A stretch of DNA of 64,000 nucleotides from Thalassia testudinum (GCA_037157565.1 JAZHRO010000019.1:64788501-64852500); one strand, 5' to 3'. Shown: positions 1-11,680, numbered from the stretch's first letter. Numbers and translations: made by a program. Notes: generated from the letters alone by a model not told the origin.

Positions 1-2104
1 TATTGGTAGATAAAAGTAAAAGTGAAAAAATAGAAATTCACGAAAATACAAAATAGAAAAAAACTAAAATACCCTAAAAATTTGAAAATTTTTGAAAAAT
101 TCATGAAAGTTTAAATTTTTTTTATAAAAGCATAAAAACTAAAATATATAAATACAAAAATTAAAAAGACATAAAACCATAAAAAATAATAATAGGGGGT
201 TATAATTTTTTGTAAGAAGAAAAAGAAGACATAAAAACATATATATACTTGTTTATATTAATAATTAAAAGCTTAATTTTCTTTTAGGTCAAAAACCAAA
301 AATATATATATTTTGTAAATAGTATTTATAAGACCATTAAATCCTTACTTAGACTTTTACTTAAATACCTTTTCAAAACACAAATTTGTTTGCGAAATTT
401 TGAACAAGATTTCTTTTGAGTTAGAGTCTGAAACCTTTAGGATTTCTTTTTCCCGCTCTTAACCCTAAAACAAAGTAATTAAGATGTATTAAGTTTTATA
501 AGACTTAAATTTTGGAATTAAATTGTAACTTTCTTGGTCAATTAGACTAAGTTAGATCCTTTTGCTTTTTGAATATCTGTTTTTATCACCAAGTTGAGTG
601 AAAAGGCTAGATACCTAGAGTTAATTAAGAGTTGGTCGAATTCTTAGTCATAAGGTCTATCAGGCTATAATTAGATTAATCAACTGAGGACATTCGGCTA
701 GACTTGGCGAGTTGCGTCTTGACAGATCCTGTAGGAGGATACTAATGGTTTAAGGGACCTAAGAGTGAATGGCTTTGTTGTCCAAGCTTTGGTTTGAGAG
801 ATAAGTAACCTAAGCATCCAAAATTCACACACATTAGAGTTGTCTTGTTGGCATCTAAGACCGCGAAGACACAAAGGTTAAGAGATCGATTCTAAATCCT
901 TTTTAGTCCAAGGATTTCCGTGGGGCGGCTCTTGAAAAGGTAAAGGATGTGCCACTCACCTAGAAAAAAGATATGGAGTATTATATTAGTAAGAAAAATG
1001 AGGAGAAAAATAAATAAAACAAGAAGAAATAAAAAAAAATACACCCTGCAATTGACCATCTCGGTACAAATGGGTGCTTATGCAGTTATATCCACCAAAT
1101 AAAGTATCTCGGTACAAATGAATACTACCCTTTCCTCCATCAAATAATAAAAAACACCTCACTACATATGGGTGTTTTATACTATAGAAAAGGAAAGAAA
1201 AAAAAATACGGAGATAAAAATTAGGAATAAGAGACCCAGTGGTCCACCAGGGAGATATATACAAAAAGTGTTGACCTCAGGATAGAAAAATGGTGAGGAG
1301 AAAGCAACCAAATCTGAGTAAGGCCAAGCCAAAGGCTTGAATTGGAATAACCAAGATTGGAAATTGATGTCTTAAGATTTAGAATTTTGCAACTTCAGAT
1401 GCTTTTAGGACAATTCTACTCATGAGCACAGATGCTTTAAAATCATAGCTACTAAATCTTTGCATTGGACAATGAAGCCTAAGAAATCAGGTTTTGGAGA
1501 CTAGCAGTTAAGGCCTAAAAGAGAAAGGTGGACCAAACCCTAGGTCTAGAAGTCTGTCCTTGGTGCTGTGGGCTGGCTGGTTTTGGATTCTATGATCTCT
1601 GAGCTTGGTTAATAAAAGGGTGTCAAGTTAATTTGCAAAAGCTTAGGTTGGCAAAAATTGGATTTCACAAGCTTAAGGATTAACTTAAGTCTATTGAATT
1701 TTTGAGTTAGAATTTAAGTTCCAATATTGGAGTTTTGTTTTCTTAATCATCTTGACCTCTTAGTTTCTATGGTTGAGATCAAATACAAAAAATAAGCAGG
1801 TTTTCTGAATTTTGATCTTAAGGAAATTCCCGTCAAATATTCTATTTTTAGTGAATACGTATTTTTGAGAAGTAATTAAGTTTTTGAGTCTAAAGTAAGT
1901 CGATTCTAGCAAATTCTCTGCATATTTATGGATATTTATTTTAAAATATAATTTTTTTTTAAAAATTGAATATTAAAAACATTCTGACCAAAGCATTTCT
2001 CTACTTATAGAGTTATTTATAATTATTTAAACACCCTGGTACTTAAATCATCATATTTCTTAGTTAATTTTGCTAGAGACTAACAAAACTTTGGCTTGGG
2101 AGTA
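1..2104 (+). mobile_element. Non-coding 3' tail of an Athila-type element (E6)
   Basis: This AT-rich stretch has no supportable gene. It ends in a G-rich tract directly followed by an LTR start, so it is the region between pol and the 3' LTR of a plus-strand element whose coding part lies left of the window. Short blocks match the equivalent tail of E1: the phrase around 805-835 (GTAACCTAAGCA followed by TCACACACA) recurs near 8586-8612. Open frames here, such as 986-1264 on the minus strand, are low complexity and rejected. Confidence 0.6.
2093..2104 (+). promoter_or_regulatory. Polypurine tract of E6
   Basis: GGCTTGGGAGTA sits immediately before an LTR beginning TGATGAG. E1 has the same arrangement, with AGGCATGGGGGTA before TGATGAG. 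The tract primes plus-strand DNA synthesis in LTR elements. Confidence 0.6.
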
Positions 2105-3331
2105 TGATGAGAGACTTATCATGGCTCTTAAATATCCCTAATTAACTAGTTTTCCTAGTTAATTGCTAAGAATATGTATAATTAGGGTTTAATTATGATA
2201 TAAGGGACAAATTAATAAGGATCATAAAATAAGTTAATAATCTAAAATTAATTGTTAATTAATATTATTAATAATTTAAATAATAATTTGGACTCAAATC
2301 ATAAATATTTAGCTACCTAATTAATGTTTACTTTAACTTACGTAATATTTACAACTAAGTATGAAATTAACTTAAGTAATTTAACTAATTAAATAAATAA
2401 AGCTAAATGGGTCAAACAAGTAAACTCAAGGCATTTATATACTCTTTATCTAATTATAATTATATATAAAAAGTTGGAAAAGAAAAGAATTAAATTTAAC
2501 TTAAAATGGCTCAGATTAACTTAAAATTTAACTTAAGATTCTCTCATTCAATTTTAAGGGAGATCGGTTCTTGAGTTTTGTCATACTCAAGATGTGATTC
2601 CACTGAATTCTTAATGAATTTAGTGTTAAGTCCTTTGATTGAGGTAATTATTGTCTTCTTGAGGTTCCTTGCAACCTCAGGAACACGTTGAGACCTTTCT
2701 TGGTCTGTTCTATGATGTTTTTAACTCCATATACCAATTGCTGGAGTTCACTAGAGCTCCGGTGAGCTCTGGCAACCCAATCTAAAGCTTCAGCTATTAG
2801 AAATCCTTGCGAAGCTCCAGATCACACCTCTTAGGTCTCAGAATCAAGAATGTGAGCTCATTTCTCTATTTTAATGCCTTGAGCTATCACTTGAGCAGTG
2901 TCTTCTCCAACTCCAGTGGAGTTGGAGAGGCAATTTTGTTAGGGTTTAGAACTCTCAATTAGGTTCAGAAGTTTGTGCAAAACCTGTAGAACCTAACTAG
3001 ACCTCCAATTAGGTTTGAGCCTCCAGAATCTTCTGCCGAACACACTCACTCTTCACCTCAAGCAGCAAGTATGGGAACACATCAACGACAGTCAAAATTG
3101 AGGTTTGAACTAATGGAGAGTTTCCTGAGATAGAAATGAACCTATTTAGGTTATTAATTTGTTCGGAGAAGCCTTATATCTTAAAGTCAAACTTTGGGTC
3201 TTCTAGGTCAAACCTAGAACAATCTCAATGATTAATTGCCCATTTCTCTGATTTAATGGGTCCAACAGGTTTCTGGGATGATTTTAAGTTTGTTTAGACT
3301 GATTTGAGTGAGTTATATTGAAGATTAATTG
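2105..3331 (+). repeat. LTR-O, 3' LTR of E6, interrupted on the right
   Basis: Begins TGATGAGAGACTTATCATGG, resembling the starts of LTR-A and LTR-D (TGATGAG with CATCAT shortly after). It is broken at 3331 by insertion of chromovirus E0, whose LTR end TGTAACGACCC starts at 3332. The remainder of LTR-O is not seen in the window. It holds no coding sequence. Confidence 0.6.
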
Positions 3332-5113
3332 TGTAACGACCCGGTTCCCGAGTCCCTACGAGACACGAGAACCGGACCGACTCGACTAATCCCAAGACCT
3401 AGTCGTCCAACGAGAAAGTAACCAAAAGAGCAGTAAAATAAACCACATTCAACATGACTATAACTAACAGTAAGGAAATACAGCAGTAAGAAAAGAAACT
3501 ACTACAGTAGATACCACCACAACAGTAGAACAACATTTATCATATAACAAGAACTGCAGGTAAAGAAGGTACAGCGGAAACAAAAAGTACTCACTAGAAC
3601 AGAAACAAAAGAGGTACAAAAGGCTGTGGTAACTCTACTGGACCCTACTCGGCCCAGCGTCCTCTGCAGCCGCCGACCCTGGCTGCTCAACACCTGGTCC
3701 TGAAAAAGGTAACGAGTGTAACACGTCAGCAAAACGCTGAGTAGAGTGGCAAGCTAACTAAAGGCAACAGTAGAGTGTACAGTAGCTGTTATGTTCTATT
3801 ACTTCCTTTATTCACATCTTTCAATTTTTCTCCCTATTTCATTTGTTTCTCGGATCCTTTACTTGATCTCGAATGTCCTCGTGGGAACGATCTTGATTGC
3901 AGTCTTTTCCAAAAGTAGAAGTAGCACGTGGTGCTCTCCTGGCCGGGAGAGTCCCCCGTGGTGATCCTACCCTCAGTCAACCACCCCAAGGTCACTGACA
4001 GACGTAACGGTGACTACGGCACGCGCGATAAACGCACAGGTAGCTAGCCCGCACTGGCACGCGGTCAGTCGTTTCCGTTAACGGGTGCGCCCAAAGCACA
4101 GCACGGAACCAGGGCAGAGCCCTCTCAGTAACAGGGGTCCAACCCCTCCACAGTAACCAAACCGGGGCCTTGCCCCTCCACAGTCCGCGCACCCTCGCCT
4201 GACTACCCTGGTTTGTCCTAGTGGGCCTAACAAGTCGGTGAAGGAGGCTAGCAGAACCCCGGGGCCCGTGGGGTAGCTAGTACTCTCCTAACACTACTAG
4301 CTCTCCTCGGTACTACGTACACGAGGGCCAACAAGTCGGTACAGAGCGGCCAATCCTAACCCCGGGTCCCTGGGGCGGCTGGCCCCACTCTGTACTAAAC
4401 AGGTACAGGTACTTCCCTTGGTACTGCGTACCCAAGAGACAGTACAAACTACATCTCAGTTCCATTCCTTTTTCTTTCCAGGAGTTCCACTCCTAATTCC
4501 CCGTAGGGTTCCAGCTCTTTATCTCAGAACATCATATGTTTCACTTTCCAGATTCACGTTCTCAAAATCCATGATCTCAAACATGTTTCTTTATTCATAA
4601 CAGGCAGCTGTTAATTCAAATTACAGGCAGCTTTATATTCCTTTCCATTTTTCCAAGACTGCAGTATTATACATTCCACTAGTTTTTCCATCCTAAGATT
4701 CATGCCACATCCTAGGATCTAGCATACAACTAGTTTTCCAGCCCTAGGATTCATGCATCACCTAGGAGCTATCATTCCATACATTTCTCATTCCTAGGAT
4801 TCATGCAATGTCCTAGATTCTAGTTATGGTTCCATACTTTAACAGATTTTAAAAATAACTTAAGCCACTCTACCAGGTACAACGGGAGTAATGGGGGCGT
4901 GATCGGGAATCCCGCGTGCCTCCGCGACTCTCAAGACTGCAACTGAACGAGGTCCTATCACAAGGATCAAACACAAGGGGTGTCTCAAAACAGTGATATA
5001 GCTACTGTAGACGGGTAGAGGAATTAATTCTGAAACGAACGCAACTCGAATCACGGAAAACGGAGCCCAAACGGGCCCTAAACGGGTCGAGAAAGACGAT
5101 ACTGTGCAAAATC

Positions 5114-5455
5114 AGACGTCTGGAACTCCTTCCAGACGTCTTAAACGGTGGATCAGAGAATTACCTGTTCAGCGTGGTTTCCCAGACGTCCAGAAGTCTT
5201 CGGGGACGTCTGTCCTATACCCCAGACGTCCGATGGTCCATACGGACGTCTGTAGGTCACTCCCGCCGTCTGGTAGAACTTCCAGACGTCTGATTCGCAA
5301 AGGATGGCGAATCAGCGAACCTGCGCACAGCCAACCCCCCTCCCTCAGTACGGTCAGTCGACAAGAAGGAAGAAGAAAGCGGAAACTCACCTTTCAGACG
5401 TCTGTATGATCTTACAGACGTCGACCTTGCCGTCTGGCTATCAACCCAGACGTCT
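5114..5455. repeat. AGACGTCT palindrome cluster 1 in LTR-E
   Basis: Exact AGACGTCT at 5114, 5134, 5284, 5396 and 5448, with one-mismatch copies between (AGACGTCC, GGACGTCT, AGACGTCG). Copies usually read CAGACGTCTG. Spacing is irregular. On the minus strand this cluster lies downstream of the TATA-like site, so it is probably transcribed. Confidence 0.85.
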
Positions 5456-5762
5456 GATTCTGGAAATTTTTCCAGAATTAGAACCCTGCTCGGCCTCCGC
5501 TCGCGACGCCGCCCGCGTCGCACCTCGCGCTCCTGCTGCTCAGACCGCAGCAGGTCCCTCTCCGCGTCGCTCCGCGCCCCCTGCGCCCTCTGCCAGCCGG
5601 CCAAGCCGCTCCGGCGAGCTCGCCCTCACGGCAGAGCTCCGCCCTCGCACGCCGCACCTCCACGCTCACTGCGGCCGCCGCTGCCGCCCTCGCGTCCGCT
5701 CGCTCTCGCGCACAGGAAGGAGAAGAAGGAGGAGACGGTGGAGACGGGAGGGGAGGCGCGCC

Positions 5763-5770
5763 CCTTTTAA
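5763..5770 (-). promoter_or_regulatory. TATA-like box of LTR-E
   Basis: Reads TTAAAAGG on the minus strand inside a very GC-rich context. It lies downstream of the U3 palindrome cluster, where the other LTRs here carry their TATA boxes. Confidence 0.35.
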
Positions 5771-5918
5771 CGCCGCGCGGAGAGGAGAGAGAGAAGGCGC
5801 CGCAGGCGTCTGCAGCCGCAGAAGAAAAAGAGAGAATATGCGGTCTGCGCGCTCAGGCGCGCAGGCGACTCGCGGGTGTCGACGATAACGTTTTTTTCAG
5901 ACGCCTGTAAACCATCCC

Positions 5919-5990
5919 AGACGTCTGGCAAGACGTCTTGATGTGATCCCAGACGTCTGGTCAGACGTCTGGGCCACCTCCCAGACGTCT
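5919..5990. repeat. AGACGTCT palindrome cluster 2 (U3 of LTR-E)
   Basis: Five exact AGACGTCT copies in 72 bp at 5919, 5931, 5951, 5963 and 5983, plus AGACGCCT near 5899. It lies 40-110 bp inside the LTR start and upstream of the TATA-like site on the minus strand, which is a promoter position. Confidence 0.85.
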
Positions 5991-6106
5991 TAAAATACGT
6001 CCGGGGCACGCGTTCATAACATTATAACAAACTCAAAGGAAGTTTCGTCCCCGAAACTTGCGCCAACTAGGGTCTGGGAAAAGACGTCCAAATAACCATA
6101 ACAAAC

Positions 6107-6709
6107 TCAAAGAGGACCGAAGCCGGTCCGAAAAGACGTACCCGCGAAAAGCTCCGGGTACCGCTCTCGCATTGCCGCCTCAGGCTCCCAGGTAGCCTCC
6201 TCGTACCGCTGGCTCCTCCACAAAACCTTTACCAGGGGTACTTGCTTTCGTCTTAACCTGCGGACGGCTCGGTCTAGGATCTGCACTGGCCGCTCGGGGT
6301 AGGTCAGGTCGTCGCTCACCTCGACGCTCTCGTGACTCAGTACGTGGCTGGGATCGGCTACGTACTTCCTGAGGTTGGACACGTGGAACACGTCGTGCAC
6401 ACCAGAAAGCTGCGGGGGAAGGGCAAGTCTGTAAGCAACGGGTCCAACCCGCTCCAGGACCTCAAAGGGTCCCACGAACCTCGGCGCGAGCTTCCCTCTC
6501 ACCCCAAACCGCTGTAAGCCCTTCATGGGCGAAACACGAAGAAAGACGTGGTCCCCAACCTCGAACTGCACCTCTCTGCGTCTGCGATCTGCGTAGCTCT
6601 TCTGTCTGCTCCTGACAGTGCGGAGTCGTCTGTGGATCTGCTCAACTACCTCCTGACTCTGCCGGATCATCCTGGGGCCAACCTCCCACTTGGTCCCCAC
6701 CTCTTCCGC
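6107..6709 (-). pseudogene. Chromovirus integrase C-terminus with chromodomain (E0)
   Basis: The minus-strand frame shows the end of a Tekay/Del-type pol. From the right: a linker segment with [10 protein letters not shown], a [20 protein letters not shown] beta-barrel, the [11 protein letters not shown] motif, then a chromodomain-like tail ([17 protein letters not shown]) before a TGA stop at 6107. In this family the tail is thought to direct integration into heterochromatin. The frame is open, but upstream pol (catalytic integrase, RNase H, RT) is absent because the sequence switches near 6705 to an Athila integrase on the other strand. The open frame continues to 6814 only as antisense of that gene. 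It is a truncated relic. Family assignment is confident, function nil. Confidence 0.85.
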
Positions 6710-7872
6710 ATAGGTGCCGATCAGATCATCCGGAGATGTGTCCCGGAAGGGGAATTCAACAATATCCTCTCTTTCTGCCATGACCAGGCATGCGGTGGCC
6801 ATTTTGCCGGGCATAAAACCGCATCAAAAGTCCTCCAGTGCGGCTTTTACTGGCCCACACTGTTCAAAGACGCATACAATCACTGCAAGGCATGCAGTCG
6901 TTGCCAGACTTTGGGCAACATGAGCCATCGCGACATGATGCCTATGCAACCGATTCTAGTATGCAAAATCTTTGATGTTTGGGGGATTGATTTTATGGGC
7001 CCCTTTCCTGTTTCGGATGGTTTCGAATACATTCTGTTGGCTGTGGACTACGTGTCCAAATGGATCGAAGCCATACCGACCCGAACCTGTGATCACAAAA
7101 TCGTTCTCAAATTCATTCATCAACACATTTTCTCAAGGTTCGGGATTCCTCGTGCAATAATCTCTGATGGAGGGACCCATTTCACAAGTGCTCAGTTTAG
7201 GTCACTGATGACCAAATACGGGGTGTCTCACCGAGTCTCTACTCCTTACCACCCCCAACTAATGGTCTAGCTGAGCTGTCTAATCGGGAGATCAAGAAAA
7301 TCCTGCAAGTCACTGTTCGACCTGACAGGAAGGACTGGTCGTCCCGACTTCCGGAAGCATTGTGGGCCTATAGGACCGCCCACAAGACCCAATTGGGCAT
7401 GTCTCCCTTTAGACTGGTGTACGGAAAGGCATGCCACCTTCCCGTCGAACTGGAGCATAAAGCCTATTGGGCAGTACGGAACTGTAATCTAGATCTTTCC
7501 AAGGCTGGGACCCACAGAAAACTCCAAATCAGCGAGATCGATGAGTTACGCATAGACGCGTACGAGAACTCGCAAATCTACAAGGAGCGGGTTAAAGCCT
7601 TCCACGACAAACACATCTCGAGAAAGATCTTTCATCCTGGTCAAAAGGTCCTACTCTTTGATACCCGACTCAAACTCTTCCCAGGAAAACTGAGATCTAA
7701 GTGGGTCGGACCATATTTGGTCCGACAGGTTTTTGGAAATGGAGCAGTCGAAATCAGTCCACTCAGCCACGATTCAGAACCTTTCATCGTGAACGGTCAG
7801 AGACTCAAGCCGTTCATCGATGTAACTTCTACTGATTTGGCTGAGGCATCTTATATCCTCCTTTCCCCTTGA
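6701..7872 (+). pseudogene. Athila-type integrase, 5'-truncated and frameshifted (E1)
   Basis: Homology begins abruptly at [13 protein letters not shown] (about 6716). It then shows the HHCC zinc motif (GGHFAGHKT ... CKACSRC), the catalytic core with Asp in WGIDFMGPF and Asp in ISDGGTHF, and the third catalytic acidic residue in [12 protein letters not shown]. The frame is lost near 7258 by a one-base deletion, so the first frame stops at 7270 and the rest continues in another frame to the stop at 7872. The C-terminal part includes [31 protein letters not shown] and [12 protein letters not shown], the usual Athila core end. All three catalytic residues survive, but the gene is broken and lacks everything upstream. 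Confidence 0.9.
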
Positions 7873-8043
7873 GCTTATTGCGCCCAGCCGAGGGCGTAAA
7901 ACTCAGCGCTTAACGGGAGGCAGCCCGTCATTCTCTTTGAAAACCTGAAACTTGTTCTGACACCTTTTTAGCACTCGAAGTTCACCCTTGTAGACAGCCG
8001 ACCCCAACTCAGATGCCTGCATCTGGGATTTGAAATCGTCCGC

Positions 8044-8067
8044 AAAAAAAAAAAAAAAAAAAAAAAA
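8044..8067 (+). repeat. Poly-A run
   Basis: 24 consecutive A residues in the E1 tail. Simple-sequence expansion; no target duplication suggests a non-LTR insertion. Confidence 0.9.
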
Positions 8068-8847
8068 TTCAACCTGACCCATCCACTCATCCAAATTTCT
8101 GTCTTAAGGAATGAACTAAGACCCCATAGGTTACAATGAGGACATTACAAATCTTAGGCATGGGGGGGTATGAAAGTGCAAAACTTGTAAGAAAAGGTTT
8201 CAAACAAAAAAAATTCACATATGCCAAAAACACCATAAAAATTAAAAAAACTTTTTCGAAAAAGAATAAGAGGAAAAGAGGAGAAGGAAATTTTGTGAAG
8301 GAGAAAAGAAACAAAATGAAAAAGGAGCACAAAATTATGAGAAAAAGTGATAGTCATTAGTAAGGAACTAAGGAATTAACCTAAGTTCTAGACCTCATTC
8401 AAGAAAAGTGCACAAAGAGATTAGTAAAGAATGCAAACCTTAGGCATTCTTGAATAGACTCTTAGTACCCATTAAGATCTGGACACTCCTCAAGAGGTTG
8501 AGGAAAATGAAAAGCTGAAGTATTAGGTCTAAGGCTTAGGGAGTATTCGGCCTCGTTAACTAATTTTTGGTTTACGGGACTCAGTAACCTAAGCACCCTA
8601 ATCTCACACACAGCCTGGTTCAGTAAGCGTAAAAATCAGAATCACGCAGAAGCGTCGCAAAATTCTGAAAAGAACACCTAGAATAGGAGCGGCCGATCAA
8701 CACAAGTTGATTTAGACGAGTTCCCAGCGCGGAGAGGCGGGAAATCCCCTCGAAGATGCGTAGCAAAATATCATCTCCTCGGTGCTTGTCTCCTAGGATA
8801 TTTACATATCCTACTGGGGGCATGTAAGCACTCTGCTGGTTCAGATT

Positions 8848-9005
8848 CCATGGATGGCATTATCTCGAAGTGTCAATTGCCAGGGTCTGGATTCGGCCAC
8901 GGAACACCATGGATGGATTATCTCGAAATCTCAATAGCCAGGGTTCCGGGGGTTGCCATGGGCGGTGCTATCTCGAAGCATCGATCGCCAGGAACCCTTG
9001 AGGAT
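8848..9005 (+). repeat. Three-copy degenerate tandem repeat
   Basis: Units start near 8848, 8908 and 8958, each CCATGG... followed by TTATCTCGAA or CTATCTCGAA and GCCAGG. Period is about 50-60 bp with clear divergence. The TATCTCGAAG core also appears in the E5 tail (near 55747-55757, opposite strand). Confidence 0.7.
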
Positions 9006-9427
9006 TGATGATGGGAGCAAGGAATCTGATACAGACCGTGTTGAAAAGCCAATCCTAGGCTAGAACTAAAAAGAAAAAGAGAGAGAAAACTCTCCAAACA
9101 GAAAAACTTTCTATCTCTCTCTTACAAAACGCACTGCGAACTGAGCCAGGGCTAAAATCATTTCAAGCACGGGTGCTTTAACCACGAAGTCCAATAAACC
9201 TTAGGTTAGTTCTTGTGGGCCTTAAAAACCTTTGCTAAAAGACTGAGGCTAAGGCTGGACAGATTTGGATCTTGATTGGTACTAAAGTACCTTTTAGGCC
9301 TATGGTCAGCATTCTAACCTAATCTATGCTCAAATAAAAAAGGCACTTATCTAAAACTATTAAAAACTTCATGGTCTAGAACAAGGGATTGAAACCTTAA
9401 GTTTTTGCTAAGGGACTAGCAAAAGCT

Positions 9428-9440
9428 AGGCATGGGGGTA
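9428..9440 (+). promoter_or_regulatory. Polypurine tract of E1
   Basis: AGGCATGGGGGTA immediately before the LTR start TGATGAGAACC, matching the minus-strand tract of E2 (GATGAGCATGGGGGTA). Confidence 0.8.
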
Positions 9441-10334
9441 TGATGAGAACCTCATCATGAGCCATAACTAGCTCATTTTGACCTAATACAAAGGATAAAA
9501 GCTCCTACATATCTCAAGGAAAGGCTTAACTCAGAGAATCCTGAGTTTGAGAAGAAAACAAGTCATAAGGGGTAAAAATGCAATTTTACCAGTATAATCT
9601 GCATACAGGGTAATTCAGGGCCCAAACATAGGTCAAAGCAGCTTAATAAGAATAAGAGTGGGATGAAATGATCTAGCAAGGGCTACAGCAATTCCAAGAA
9701 ACTAAATGATAATCTGTAACCCTAAAACAACCCACTTCAATTCACGAGGTTCAAGGCAAAGTAAAAATAGAATAAACCCTCTAAAATTCATAGAAAAATA
9801 ATCTCTAGGGTTTAGAACATTCAATTTGGCCTTCAGAACCCATTTTGACCTACATTGAGAACCATGCCCAATTAATAACTTAATTTGGGTTTTCGCATAA
9901 ATTGACCGGTCAAACAAGGTTTAATCTAGAAATGAAATTCACCATCAGATTCCTTAGGTCCTAATCAGTCATGTATAAAAACTTGAGCCTAAGAAGAAAC
10001 CTCCTTGACCAACTTTACACTTTGGTCCTCATATATTTACTTTTTCGCCCTCAACTTTTGAACCCTCGCATTTTGGCCCCTAACTCTCCTTCGTTCTTTG
10101 CGATCAGGTCCCCCCTGCAAAACCTGCCACCACCATGCTCCGGCGTGAGGGGGGGGACCTGGCAAGTAAACCGGGGGTGCCCTGCGTCGTCAGCCGTCGC
10201 AGGGACACCCCCTTGGTCGTTGTAACCCACCATACCGGTCGTGCGAACGCACGGACGGTATGGGTTTTTGTTTCCGGCCATCCTCCGGCGAGGGAGACAC
10301 GTCGTCTCCCTCCGCCTTCCTCCCTGTTTGATCC

Positions 10335-10344
10335 CTATAAATAC
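10335..10344 (+). promoter_or_regulatory. TATA box of LTR-A
   Basis: CTATAAATAC followed by a C-rich run. LTR-C has TATAAAAG and LTR-B has CCTATATAAG at equivalent places. Confidence 0.65.
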
Positions 10345-11232
10345 CCCCCGTTGCTCCACCGACCGGGGCAGCTTGGATCTGACGGAGAAAATCCCCAACT
10401 TTCCTCTCTTCTCTCTCCGGCAGACGCTCACCAGCTCCGGCGGTTCCTCCCCCTCCACCTCTTCGCTCTGCCGCAATACCAGCAGCAGAGACTTCCTCCC
10501 CTGCTCTTCCCGCGCCACGCCGCACCCAGCTGGCGCCTCTCCGGCTCTCTGCTCGCCGCCGCCCCTTTCCCTGAGCATCGTCTTCTCCGGCGACAGTCGA
10601 TACGACTGTCGCCCTGTTCCTCCCCCTTCGTCCCTGCAAGTAAGCTAGAACTACTCCCCTTCTTCTCCTCTTTCTTCCCCCGCTTTCAATTTATTCAATT
10701 AAGCTCTCGACCGACCCTGACCATCGTCACCCCCTTCGTCTCCGGCCACCCTCCGGCGAGATGCTCCCATCGCTCCACAGCCTCACACACCTCGCCGACC
10801 TTCACCGAACCTCCGCCTCATCACACTGAGCACCCCCCACCCCTTCACTGCCACTCCACACCTCCGTAACGCTTCCCCCAACAAACCCATCCTCCGACCC
10901 ACAGTCCGACCTAGGGCAGCCCTTGCACGCCGCCCCACGCCTCGCCACCACCCACACGAGCTTCGCCGCACCCTGGCGAAGCTCCCGGCACTTTCTGATT
11001 AGGCCGAGAGGCCGTTTTCTTGTGAACAGGCCCCCGACCTCCGCCGCCATTGCCGTGCAGAAGGAACTGCTTCCGCCTGCAGCTACAGGCGCGCCACGCT
11101 CAGCGCCACGCCCAGATTCAACTCCCAGGCCTTGCGAGGCGTTTCGACAAAACACCAGGCTCGCAGCTAAGGCAGAAGGCTTCGCGTGACGCCGCGATCT
11201 CCCGCTGATTTCCCCGCTGCGGGCGCGCAATT

Positions 11233-11257
11233 GAGGTGGGACATTTAGTCCCACCTC
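11233..11257 (+). repeat. GTCCCACC hairpin in LTR-A
   Basis: Perfect inverted repeat GAGGTGGGAC / GTCCCACCTC with a 5-base loop. The equivalent in LTR-C (44763-44783) is AAGGTGGGA / TCCCACCTT. Confidence 0.75.
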
Positions 11258-11654
11258 GGAAAAGCCTGAAGAGGCGCAGCGATATAAGATGCAAAAGTGC
11301 TGGAGGCTTACTGCCTCAGCACACGGGGTGAGGTCCCCTTCACCCGCCCGGTTACCCGGTCTCGTCCGCGCTCACGCCCCGCGGACCTGACCCGACCCGA
11401 CCCGACTTAAGACTGACCTGCACTCCTCGCCCACCACGCACGCCGGTGGGCCTGGACCCGGGCGTGACCCGAACCCGATTACCCGGCAGCTCTGGGAGAG
11501 CTTTCCGAAGAGTGGTTTCAGAGAGAGAGAGACGCGGGGGGAGAGGGTAGAGTAGGTTTTGTTCTCTGACGTAAGCTCTGAAGTGTGCAGGCACAGGTGA
11601 AGAAGAAGAACCGCGGAAGAAGAAGGAAGCTGATTGTAGCAACAGGCAGTTTAA

Positions 11655-11680
11655 GTCGTCTGATTTGGAAATCAGACGAC
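11655..11680 (+). repeat. 26-bp perfect inverted repeat in LTR-A
   Basis: GTCGTCTGATTT, GG, then AAATCAGACGAC: 12-bp arms with a 2-base centre. The arm resembles the CAGACGTCTGAT motif found in other LTRs here. Confidence 0.8.

Larger units (their letters stand above)
3332..6029 (-). repeat. LTR-E, 3' LTR of a Tekay/Del-like chromovirus (E0)
   Basis: On the minus strand it starts TGTTATAATG at 6029 and ends in GGTCGTTACA at 3332, length about 2.7 kb. Just upstream (6030-6065, minus) is the TTCGGGGACGAAACTTCC phrase that typically precedes the 3' LTR in this plant clade. LTR-F at 49.6 kb is a relative in the opposite direction: both share the terminal block (GGGATTAGTCGAGT) and AGACGTCT clusters. 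Nothing in it is a gene; the GC-rich frames at 5104-5888 are leader-type sequence. Confidence 0.8.
7873..9427 (+). mobile_element. Non-coding 3' tail of E1
   Basis: About 1.55 kb between the pol stop and the polypurine tract, the long untranslated tail typical of Athila-type elements. It contains a 24-base poly-A run, a degenerate tandem repeat and AT-rich filler. The frames at 8087-8360 are A/T-rich low complexity and not genes. Confidence 0.7.

Noticed and set aside
5257..5888. Frames of 115-194 codons around 5.3-5.9 kb
   Set aside because: They are produced by GC-rich LTR-E sequence and the AGACGTCT array; no recognisable protein.
10051..10869. Overlapping frames of 135-244 codons on both strands in LTR-A
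   Set aside because: They lie in the C-rich leader after the LTR TATA box, have Pro/Ser/Arg-rich low-complexity products and no domain. Similar frames occur in every GC-rich LTR leader here.
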